From Opitutaceae bacterium (lineage in GTDB: Bacteria; Verrucomicrobiota; Verrucomicrobiae; Opitutales; Opitutaceae): a DNA stretch of 8,065 nt. The stretch covers positions 1-8,065 of the forward strand of contig JAISAX010000467.1 in the NCBI GenBank assembly GCA_031266495.1. Direction: 5' to 3'. The notes beneath the pieces are model-generated. The model was not told where the DNA came from, made no database searches, and worked only from the letters and a program-made list of their open reading frames with translations. Below, one piece after another: positions 1 to 5,755 of this stretch. Position 1 is the stretch's first letter. Each line of letters begins with the position of its first letter. Both the position numbers and the translations under genes were made by a program.

Positions 1-186
1 TTCACAAATAACAAATCACAATCCCAACGTAGACCGTTTTCTTGTACCGCAAACCTGAACACCAGCCGGTAACCGTTTTTTGATCCCACGTGGGGTCCCC
101 CCCCCCCCCCCTACACACACCATCGTTTGCCTGTGCAAGAACAGGGCAACTCGCCTTGGCCGCGTACTGTCAGTGCGCGACAGCGG
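1..186. other. Non-coding leader with C15 tract
   Basis: No supported gene is seen here. The stretch lies beyond the stop codon of the broken LacI remnant on the minus strand. It contains a perfect 10-bp palindrome CCCACGTGGG at 85-94, immediately followed by an uninterrupted run of 15 C (97-111) and then a short CA run (113-120). No U-tract terminator hairpin is evident. The forward reading frames crossing it have low-complexity proline-rich translations and resemble no protein family I know. Confidence 0.6.
97..111. repeat. C15 homopolymer tract
   Basis: Fifteen consecutive C residues, followed by T and then ACACACAC. Long C or G runs recur in this window (4278-4292, 4398-4416, 4984-5003, 5785-5810). 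Another C-rich tract followed by a CA-rich stretch occurs at 5785-5835. Tracts of this length are prone to replication slippage and to sequencing-length error. Confidence 0.9.
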
Positions 187-580
187 TCACTTGCCTTTTG
201 TTTCCCGTATCGGACGCAATGTCGCCCCCTCCATCCAATGCGAGCATACCAGCATCTCGCGGCTGACTGCAGGCATCCCGGTTTCTCCGCGCAAAATCAG
301 ACCATGCATCAACTCCACCGAACATTCCCCCACTTGGTCGAGATGCTGGATAATATCCGCGACATCCGCCCGCACTGAAAAATCACGATTGAGCAACACC
401 ACGCCCACATCATCGGGAACGCGCGCGCGCTCCCGTCTCGCCGAGCCAGTCAATAACAACATCCCTGTGCGTAATGATCACTTCAGGACGCTCCCGGCGA
501 AACCACTTCACAAACCCGTTTTTCTCCAACGATGGTGGCAGATGCGGAGGTACGTGTCCCAGTCCGGGAACCGGCAGATT
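187..580 (-). pseudogene. LacI-family regulator, C-terminal remnant
   Basis: This is the C-terminal effector-binding half of a LacI/GalR-type transcription regulator. Read on the minus strand, one frame gives KWFRRERPEVIITH (about 504-463) and then VIDWLGETGA. The adjacent frame continues with VPDDVGVVLLN and a closing GATLRP before the TGA at 187-189. The order 'RRERPEVIIT', 'VPDDVGVVLLN', 'HWMEGATLRP' is characteristic of the last third of LacI proteins in this bacterial group. The two frames join at the alternating GC run at 421-430; adding one GC unit restores a continuous frame, so loss of one dinucleotide explains the break. The helix-turn-helix and the first roughly 200 residues are absent. 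The 5' limit is uncertain (about 540-600) because the sequence merges into an SGNH hydrolase remnant on the other strand. The product cannot bind DNA and is presumed non-functional. The family call is from motif recognition only. Confidence 0.72.
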
Positions 581-876
581 CCATTTGGACCTCGCGTCAG
601 CTCGCCGAGGGAATCAATCTCGCTCCGCTTGCCACACCCATGACGACGCAAGCCTCCGAAGTCCACAAACTCACCACCCGGCGCACCGACCTGTATCATA
701 CCCGCTATTACCTCTACCAGGTTCCCTACTCCAACGCCGCCGACCCTGTGTGAAAATATCTGCCCGATGTGCTCCAAAACCTTGATGCCGCAATCAAGGC
801 CACCGCTGCGATGCAACGCGCCGCCGTCCGTCCCCTCCCCCGGCATTACTTGCTTAAACCGGTTCCATCGACCTGA
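580..876 (+). pseudogene. SGNH/GDSL-type hydrolase, C-terminal remnant
   Basis: The plus frame from about 580 reads SRQLAEGINLAPLATPM, then QASEVHKLTTRR, a TGA at 751-753, and in the same frame KYLPDVLQNLDAAIKA and a C-terminus ending in LLKPVPST with TGA at 874-876. A block 'aaGvNLa.L.TPM..QA..V..L' followed by a late 'aLDalda.I....ra.a.P.PH.y.L.P' is what I recall from the C-terminal region of verrucomicrobial SGNH/GDSL hydrolases, which include carbohydrate esterases. The catalytic N-terminal domain (Ser block and Asp-His block) is missing entirely. Continued similarity after the TGA suggests a recent nonsense mutation or a base error. The GH10 start codon follows 28 bases after the terminal stop in the same direction, so the two genes were probably one operon. 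The exact left edge is not defined by the sequence. Open reading begins upstream at ATG 532, but residues before about 583 do not look family-like. Confidence 0.6.
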
Positions 877-904
877 CGCCACTCGCACACATCACATCAG
901 CAGC

Positions 905-2233
905 ATGTCATCATCCACCCAATCCACCACCACCTGGAACAACCCTCAACGCGACGAGCGAATCGACCGAAACATCGAACGCCACCGCAGGGCCGACGCT
1001 CGCATCCGGATAACGGATACAAACGGGAATCCGGTTCCCGGCGCCCGCGTCCATGTCGAACAAATCGATTCGTCCTTCCACTTCGGAGCCAATCTTTTCA
1101 TGCTCGACGGCTATCCGACGCCCGAGCTCAACGCCCGATACGAACAACGTTTCTGCGATCTTTTCAACGCCGCCACCGTCCCCTTCTACTGGGCCGGCCT
1201 CGACCCCGTCCGCGGCCAGCGCCGCCTTGCCGCCGACAGCCCGGCGCTCTTCCGTCGCCCGCCGCCCGACCGCGCCGTCGCCTTCTGTCAGGAACACGGC
1301 CTGAAAATGCACGGCCACGTCCTCGTTTGGGATCACGCCGAGTGGAGCATCCCCGCGTGGGTGCCAAGTGATTTTTCGGAGATGATGGCTCTCTGGGAAA
1401 AACGCGTCCGCGAAATCGGCGAACGCTACGGCTCCGTCATCAAACGATGGGATGTGGCCAACGAGGTCGTTCCCGACCGCAGTTTGCCCATCTCGCGTCC
1501 CATGCCCGCCGGTTACACACGCACGGCCTTCGAATGGGCGGAGCGTTATCTGCCCGCGGATTGCCAGCTCGACATCAATGAACTCAGCGAGGTCTGGCGC
1601 GGTCTTATGCCGCGCTACGTCGCGCTCATCCGCAGCCTCGTCGCGAACGGAGCCCGCGTCCGGGGCATCGGCCTGCAATGCCACCTTTGCGGCCATGAAA
1701 TCACCGCCACGCTCGCAGGGCAGCGCTACCGTCCTGACGATATGCTCGCTGTGCTCGATGCCGCAGCCGCCTTCGGTGTGCCCGTCCACATCAGCGAAGT
1801 CACCGTTCCCCCTCCGACCAACGACGCCGCCGGCAACACGCGGCAGGCGCAGGTCGCCCGCAATTTTTACCGCCTCTGGTTCAGTCATCCCGCCGTCACC
1901 GGCATCACCTGGTGGAACGTCCTCGACGGAGGCCAGGCCGCGGGCGAAAATGAAAAACTCTTTGTCGGCATTCTGGATCAAAACCTTGCTCCCAAGCCCG
2001 CCTACGCCACGCTGCGAAAACTCATTCGCGAGGACTGGCAAACGCACTTGCGCGCTCGCGCCGATGAAAACGGGCTATGCACGTTTCGCGGTTTTCCGGG
2101 ACGCTATCGTTTGACGATCCACGACGCCAATGGACATCCACTCGGCGCCGGTACGGTGAAACTCGGAAGCAACAACGACGAATCCGATGCCGAATTACAT
2201 CTGAACGCATCTCAAAAAGTGGACATGCAGTAA
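905..2233 (+). CDS. GH10 endo-1,4-beta-xylanase-like glycosidase
   Basis: A 442-residue retaining glycoside hydrolase of family 10, which typically cleaves internal beta-1,4-xylosidic bonds. Residues 33-67 form a short sandwich-like module (RITDTNGNPVPGARV, then FHFGANLFML) often seen ahead of the barrel in Planctomycetes and Verrucomicrobia. In the barrel, FYWAGLDP is followed by KMHGHVLVWD (134-143), the GH10 'GHtLvWh' strand. WDVANE (182-187) carries the expected acid/base Glu187, and HISEV places the expected nucleophile at Glu298. TWWNVLDG matches the strand-8 'itfWg..D' region. A small C-terminal beta module starts near Phe394 (FRGFPGRYRLTI). The reading frame is open upstream to 767, but the extra residues overlap the SGNH remnant and look non-native, so ATG 905 was chosen; no Shine-Dalgarno is evident. 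There is no signal peptide, which suggests intracellular action on imported oligosaccharides. It is the surviving gene of a probable SGNH-GH10 operon. The family is well supported; substrate specificity is not. Confidence 0.92.
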   Translation: MSSSTQSTTTWNNPQRDERIDRNIERHRRADARIRITDTNGNPVPGARVHVEQIDSSFHFGANLFMLDGYPTPELNARYEQRFCDLFNAATVPFYWAGLDPVRGQRRLAADSPALFRRPPPDRAVAFCQEHGLKMHGHVLVWDHAEWSIPAWVPSDFSEMMALWEKRVREIGERYGSVIKRWDVANEVVPDRSLPISRPMPAGYTRTAFEWAERYLPADCQLDINELSEVWRGLMPRYVALIRSLVANGARVRGIGLQCHLCGHEITATLAGQRYRPDDMLAVLDAAAAFGVPVHISEVTVPPPTNDAAGNTRQAQVARNFYRLWFSHPAVTGITWWNVLDGGQAAGENEKLFVGILDQNLAPKPAYATLRKLIREDWQTHLRARADENGLCTFRGFPGRYRLTIHDANGHPLGAGTVKLGSNNDESDAELHLNASQKVDMQ

Positions 2234-2257
2234 GGAACCGTAGGGAAATAAGCAAAG

Positions 2258-2288
2258 CCGTGGCACGGGCGGGAAGCCCGTGCCACGG
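2258..2288. repeat. REP-like palindrome between convergent genes
   Basis: A perfect 13-bp GC-rich stem (2258-2270 pairing with 2276-2288) has the loop GGGAA. It lies between the stop codons of the convergent GH10 and oxidoreductase genes. It could terminate transcription from either side, but only the minus-strand exit is even mildly U-rich (CTTTGCTTATTT), so intrinsic termination is not certain. The sequence closely resembles a dispersed 'GGCACGGGC...GCCCGTGCC' palindrome that I recall as abundant in Verrucomicrobia genomes. Its antisense translation gives the RASRPCH peptide often seen in spurious ORFs there. I therefore call it primarily a repeat. Confidence 0.75.
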
Positions 2289-2297
2289 GGCCGCAGT

Positions 2298-3908
2298 TCA
2301 GCGGCCGATCGGGCTGCTGTCGTTGCCATCGCCGGCGTGCGTCTTCGAGTCGTCCCAGGCAAGCACCTGCTTCGCGGCGTCGAGCTGCGGGCGTAATTCG
2401 GAATACGCTACGTCCTGCACCGCCTGGTCGCCGGCCCGGCGCGCGGTGGCCACGGCAATGGCGGCGCTTTGCGCCAGGATCATGAAAACAGGCTCCATGC
2501 GGATCGATCCGAAGGCGATGTGCGACGCCGAGAGCGCCACGGGGACAAGCAGGTTTTTCACACGATCCGCCCGGGCCGGGATGATGGAACGGTAACCGAT
2601 CGGGTAAGGCTTGGGGAGCTTGACCTGCACGTCGCCTTCGTTCCTGACGTGGCCGTTCTCGTCCACGAAGCGGCGGCAGTTGTGCGAATCCATCGTGTAG
2701 GCGGCCATGCCGATGGCGTCGTCCACCTTTTGTTGCGAAAGGCAGTGGTGCTCCGTCATGACGAGGTCGGAAACCATGCGGCGGCCTTCGCGGATGTAGA
2801 GCTGGTTGGGCCAGTTGCCGCTGTCCGTGAACTCGTCCTTCGCCAGGCCCCAGGTGTTGACCTGCTCCCGAATACCGGCGGGCACGGCGGGATCGTGGGC
2901 GTAGAACCACCAGAGGCCCTGCACCCAGGTGACGTGCGCCTGGAAGAGTTTCTCGCGCTCCTCGTGCGAGGCGGTAGGCCAGGCGTAATTGCCGCCGATG
3001 AAGTCGCTGGAGACGGCGCCGTGGTTGTTGGTGTCCGTCTTGAGTCCGCGGATACGGTCGTGCTTGTGGAAGACCTGGTTCCAGCCGGTGGCGAGGTAAC
3101 GGGCGAGCAGCTCGCAGGCCTGACGGTCGTAGCCTTCGGGTTTGGGGAAGGGCACGAGGTTGTCTTTTTCCTGCGTCATGCAGATGCGGAAATTGTAGGC
3201 CTGCACGCGGTGGTCGCCGACGCCGGGTTCGGGGCGGCCAAGCTCGATGCCGGAGAGGAGGCCGCTCTTCGGGTCGCCCGGGACGATGTACGGATCGACG
3301 GGGTTGTCGAACTGGTGCTTGGGATGGACGATCTGGCCGTTGAGCGTCTCGCCGTACGTGGCGTTGCCTTCGCGACCGACGGTGAACGTCACGCCGGCGG
3401 CGGCCATGAGGTCGCCTTCGTAGGAGCAGTCGATGAAGTAGGGCGCACGGGCGCGGGCGCCGTTGGTGAAGGTGATTTCGGTGACACGGCCTTCGAAAGC
3501 TGCGGCGCTTTTCAGGTAGTGGCCGTGGTGGACGGCGACGCCGGCTTCGGCGAGCCAGGCGTTGAGGACTTTTTCGGCGGCGGAGGGCTCGAAACGCCAT
3601 TCGATTTCGCACCCGTAGTGTTGGCCGAGACGCCGGTAAAATTCGAGAGCGAGGCCGCCGATGGCGTCCTTGTTGCCGATGTCGGTGTAGCCGAGGCCGC
3701 CGGTGGTGAGGCCACCGACGTGAGTGTGCGGATTGAAGATCTCCACGGTGAGGCCGAGGCGGCGCGCCTGGATGGCGGTGATGCAACCGGCGGCGTTGGC
3801 CGAATAGATGACGAGGTCGGCTTCGTAGGCCGGCTGATCGGCGGGCACGGCCGGAGCCGGGCGATAATAGGCGGGACGGGTGGTGTTGATGTTGGCGGTG
3901 GTGCTCAT
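2298..3908 (-). CDS. FAD-dependent oxidoreductase, PF12831 type
   Basis: A 536-residue flavoprotein of the FAD_oxidored (PF12831) type, members of which are sometimes annotated as xanthan lyase-like. The N-terminal dinucleotide-binding strand reads DLVIYSANAAG (31-41), and the acidic end of strand 2 is near Glu56. It is followed by HVGGLTTGGLGYTD (63-76) and GNKDAIGG (78-85), strongly typical of the family. FIDCSYEGDLMAAAG begins at 158 and is the second FAD-contact block. RGLKTDTNNHG lies mid-protein, and SIRMEPVFMILAQSAA near the C-terminus is the closing FAD-binding segment. The first Gly of the usual YGxxxxG is Ser36 here. ATG 3908 was preferred to an in-frame TTG at 3971, because the latter would add a non-conserved leader crossing the operator-like site; no clear Shine-Dalgarno is present. 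No signal peptide or membrane segment is visible, so it is probably cytoplasmic. Divergent from a truncated LacI regulator gene, it is probably an oxidase or dehydrogenase of a sugar or related small molecule. The substrate cannot be read from the sequence. Confidence 0.88.
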   Translation of the reverse strand: MSTTANINTTRPAYYRPAPAVPADQPAYEADLVIYSANAAGCITAIQARRLGLTVEIFNPHTHVGGLTTGGLGYTDIGNKDAIGGLALEFYRRLGQHYGCEIEWRFEPSAAEKVLNAWLAEAGVAVHHGHYLKSAAAFEGRVTEITFTNGARARAPYFIDCSYEGDLMAAAGVTFTVGREGNATYGETLNGQIVHPKHQFDNPVDPYIVPGDPKSGLLSGIELGRPEPGVGDHRVQAYNFRICMTQEKDNLVPFPKPEGYDRQACELLARYLATGWNQVFHKHDRIRGLKTDTNNHGAVSSDFIGGNYAWPTASHEEREKLFQAHVTWVQGLWWFYAHDPAVPAGIREQVNTWGLAKDEFTDSGNWPNQLYIREGRRMVSDLVMTEHHCLSQQKVDDAIGMAAYTMDSHNCRRFVDENGHVRNEGDVQVKLPKPYPIGYRSIIPARADRVKNLLVPVALSASHIAFGSIRMEPVFMILAQSAAIAVATARRAGDQAVQDVAYSELRPQLDAAKQVLAWDDSKTHAGDGNDSSPIGR

Positions 3909-3943
3909 GGCAGGTGTGGATGTGAAAACAGGCAACAGGGGGA

Positions 3944-3955
3944 ACCGTTTACGGT
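3944..3955. promoter_or_regulatory. Operator-like palindrome O1
   Basis: ACCGTTTACGGT has 5-bp inverted half-sites (ACCGT/ACGGT) around a TT centre, which is the size and symmetry of LacI-family operators. It lies 36 bp upstream of the oxidoreductase start and about 40 bp upstream of the divergent LacI start. Assignment is from symmetry and position, not from a known binding-site match. Confidence 0.5.
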
Positions 3956-3986
3956 GTGACGAACTTGGCAATGCATGGATAACTTA

Positions 3987-3998
3987 ACCGTAAAGTGA
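3987..3998. promoter_or_regulatory. Operator-like half-site O2 overlapping lacI-type start
   Basis: ACCGTAAAGTGA matches the reverse complement of the O1 palindrome (ACCGTAAACGGT) at 9 of 12 positions, with the left half intact and the right half degenerate. It overlaps the GTG start of the LacI-family gene. Its centre is 43 bp from that of O1, close to four DNA helical turns. The arrangement suggests autorepression together with control of the divergent oxidoreductase gene; this is inference. Confidence 0.4.
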
Positions 3999-4277
3999 AC
4001 AAACCGGAAACCAGTGGAAACGGCATCGGACAGGGGCGCGGAAAGGTGCCGGAGCGCGAGGGAAGGGGGCGTGTGACGCTGGCCGACATCGCCCGGCGGG
4101 CAGGGGTGTCGCGAGTGGCCGTTTCATATGCCTTGCGCGAAGGAACAGGCACGTCGGCTGGCACACGGGAACGCATCCGTGCGATCGCGAAGGAGTTGGG
4201 TTATCGTCCCGATCCCGGACTGACGCGGTTGATGGCGCGGCTGCACGAGGATCGGCGCGCGCGCGGGCAGGACCGGA

Positions 4278-4292
4278 GGGGGGGGGGGGGGG
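4278..4292. repeat. G15 homopolymer tract at LacI truncation point
   Basis: Fifteen consecutive G begin right where LacI homology ends. The tract faces a C5-A-C13 tract at 4398-4416, so the two could pair as imperfect inverted ends of a roughly 140-bp patch. Confidence 0.9.
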
Positions 4293-4322
4293 TTGCAGCA
4301 AGGCGGGCAGTGGGTGTAACTG

Positions 4323-4358
4323 ATGTTACGCGCCCCTACGTTGTCCCTCGCGTAACAT
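4323..4358. repeat. 10-bp perfect inverted repeat
   Basis: ATGTTACGCG (4323-4332) and CGCGTAACAT (4349-4358) are exact reverse complements around a 16-nt spacer. A further GTAAC at 4316-4320 makes a second small inverted repeat with GTTAC at 4325-4329. The structure lies inside the G15/C13-bounded patch between the broken LacI gene and the ATPase gene. It could be a hairpin or a dimeric regulator site. It has no U-tract on the plus strand directly after the stem (AAGTTCTTAATTTTT follows), so terminator activity is only possible, not clear. Confidence 0.6.
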
Positions 4359-4360
4359 AA

Positions 4361-4395
4361 GTTCTTAATTTTTGACTCTTGATTCTTAATTCGTC
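4361..4395. repeat. AT-rich degenerate repeat, TTCTTAATT units
   Basis: Short AT-rich stretch with TTCTTAATT at 4362-4370 and again at 4383-4391, separated by TTTGACTCTTGA. Imperfect units of this type resemble low-complexity extragenic repeats. It contrasts sharply with the GC-rich surroundings. Confidence 0.5.
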
Positions 4396-4397
4396 CT

Positions 4398-4416
4398 CCC
4401 CCACCCCCCCCCCCCC
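4398..4416. repeat. C5-A-C13 tract
   Basis: Five C, one A and thirteen C in a row, just upstream of the ATPase gene. It is the reverse-complement counterpart of the G15 tract at 4278-4292. Confidence 0.9.
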
Positions 4417-4510
4417 GGATGCAATTGAAAGAGGAGGGAATAGCCCGGAAACCAGGCTTGCAGGATTTCGACTTAACACCGAAACTTTCCGGGAAACTCA
4501 CCAAACTTCC

Positions 4511-5755
4511 ATGTTTTCCCGAAATTCTTACCTGGACCAGATTGCGCCGTTTTTCGGAAAACCCGTCATCAAGGTGCTCACCGGAATGCGCCGCTCCGGC
4601 AAAAGTTTCCTGCTGCGCCAGATCATCCAGCGCCTGCGCAAAAGCGGCGTCCCTGCCAGGAACATCGTCCATGTGGACAAGGAAGCATACGAGTTTGACG
4701 CGATTCGCGACTATCATGACCTGGCTGCGCACGTCGCCGGAAAATTGCGCGGCGCCAAGGGCAAGCGTATGGTGGTCTGTGTGGACGAGGTGCAGGAAAT
4801 CGCGGACTGGGAGCGCATCATCGCCTCGCTCGCGGCAAAACCCGGTTACGATGTTTTTGTCACGGGTTCCAATGCCACCATGCTGTCGTCCGAACTGGCG
4901 ACGTTGCTCGCGGGGCGGTACATCGAGTTCCAGGTGCGTCCGCTTTCGTTCGCCGAGTTTTTGCAGTTTCGTCAAAAAGCCTTCCCCCCCCTCCCCCCCC
5001 CCCTCGCCGCCGTGGACGCCGACACCGAAACGGAGTTCGACGCCTATTTGCGTTTTGGCGGAATGCCCGGCCTGCACACGCTGGACGCGCTGGAGGAAAG
5101 TCTCGCCCGCCCGTTCCTCACCGGCATTTACAACACGATCGTTTTGCGGGACATCGTGAGCCGCCACAGCGTCCGCAACATGGATGTGCTGGAGCGTGTC
5201 ATTCGTTTTGTTTTCGACAACACGGGCGGGCTTCTCAACGCGAGCCGCATTGCCGCGTTTCTGAAAAAACAGCGTGTCAGGACGAGCGTGGATACCGTGC
5301 TCGCGCAACTCGGCTGGCTCGCCGAGGCGCACCTCACCGAACGCGCCCGCGTCTTTGACCTGAAGGGCAAGCGGCATCTCGAAATCAACGAAAAACATTT
5401 CCCGGGCGACTTCGGCCTGAAGCACGCTGTGCTCGGGCGTCGCCCCGACGACATCGGCGGGTTGCTCGAAAATGTTGTATTTCTGGAATTGCGACGGCGC
5501 GGCTGGATGGTCTCCGTGGGGCGATTTGGCGATGCCGAGGTGGATTTTGTCGCCAGTCGCGGCGACGAGCGCGCCTATTTTCAGGTCGCCTACCTGTTGT
5601 CCTCCAGCACGACGTTTGAACGCGAATTGCGCCCACTGCGCGAGATCGACGACAATTTTCCCAAAACCGTTCTCACGCTCGACAGGCACCGTCTCGGCAA
5701 CAGCGATGGCATCGAAATCCGCCACCTGCCCGCCTGGCTGCTTTCGGCCCGGTAA
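4511..5755 (+). CDS. AAA_14 / DUF4143 family ATPase
   Basis: A 414-residue P-loop ATPase of the AAA_14 (PF13173) plus DUF4143 (PF13635) architecture, a widespread and often horizontally moved family of poorly known function. The start MFSRNSYLDQI fits the family. The frame is open upstream to 4379, but that part translates a poly-C tract and is rejected. Walker A is GMRRSGKS (25-32), Walker B MVVCVDEVQE with Asp92-Glu93, and the sensor-1-like TGSN ends at Asn121. SELATLLAGRYIEFQVRPLSF follows, as in the family. The C-terminal DUF4143 region has LENVVFLELRRRG, then EVDFV (343-347) and YFQVAY (Gln358), which resembles a PD-(D/E)xK nuclease core with the final Lys replaced. Residues 159-165 (PPLPPPL) come from C8 and C11 tracts and interrupt the linker after the ATPase core. 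Length is normal for the family. No partner gene is adjacent and no Shine-Dalgarno is evident. Confidence 0.9.
   Translation: MFSRNSYLDQIAPFFGKPVIKVLTGMRRSGKSFLLRQIIQRLRKSGVPARNIVHVDKEAYEFDAIRDYHDLAAHVAGKLRGAKGKRMVVCVDEVQEIADWERIIASLAAKPGYDVFVTGSNATMLSSELATLLAGRYIEFQVRPLSFAEFLQFRQKAFPPLPPPLAAVDADTETEFDAYLRFGGMPGLHTLDALEESLARPFLTGIYNTIVLRDIVSRHSVRNMDVLERVIRFVFDNTGGLLNASRIAAFLKKQRVRTSVDTVLAQLGWLAEAHLTERARVFDLKGKRHLEINEKHFPGDFGLKHAVLGRRPDDIGGLLENVVFLELRRRGWMVSVGRFGDAEVDFVASRGDERAYFQVAYLLSSSTTFERELRPLREIDDNFPKTVLTLDRHRLGNSDGIEIRHLPAWLLSAR
4984..5003 (+). repeat. C8-T-C11 tract inside ATPase coding sequence
   Basis: Eight C, one T and eleven C lie in frame and encode a proline-rich insert (PPLPPPL) between the AAA core and the DUF4143 part. 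A length change not divisible by three in either run would truncate the protein before its C-terminal domain. This makes it a candidate slippage site. Confidence 0.85.

Larger units (their letters stand above)
3995..4360 (+). pseudogene. LacI-family regulator, truncated after DNA-binding domain
   Basis: From GTG 3995 the frame encodes a LacI-type N-terminus. VTLADIARRAGVSRVAVSYALRE (27-49) is the helix-turn-helix, followed by TRERIRAIAKELGYRPDP (57-74) and the hinge-like LTRLMARLHEDRRARG (76-91). Family resemblance stops at about residue 95, exactly where a run of 15 G (4278-4292) begins. The remaining 25 residues to TAA 4360 are unrelated, giving 121 residues against the usual 330-370. The whole effector-binding/dimerisation domain is missing. 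Reading the other two frames after the G tract does not restore LacI sequence, so a simple length change in the tract would not repair the gene. The truncated product could still be made and bind DNA weakly, but without its core it should not respond to an inducer. The gene is divergent from the oxidoreductase gene, presumably its former target. Confidence 0.82.

Noticed and set aside
911..2047. Minus-strand open frame antisense to the GH10 gene
   Set aside because: Shadow of the GH10 codons; no recognisable domain.
2469..3959. Long plus-strand open frame antisense to the oxidoreductase gene
   Set aside because: Its translation is a Val/Gly/Ala/Glu-rich shadow of a GC-rich gene on the other strand, which carries all the family motifs.
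187..4292. The two LacI pieces as halves of one gene split by inversion of about 580-4278
   Set aside because: Orientation would allow it, but roughly 100 residues between the pieces would be missing and no SGNH N-terminal sequence appears right of 4278 as the model needs. Two independent losses fit better.
4278..4360. Phase variation of the truncated LacI gene through the G15 tract
   Set aside because: All three frames after the tract stop quickly and none resumes LacI sequence, so no tract length restores the protein.
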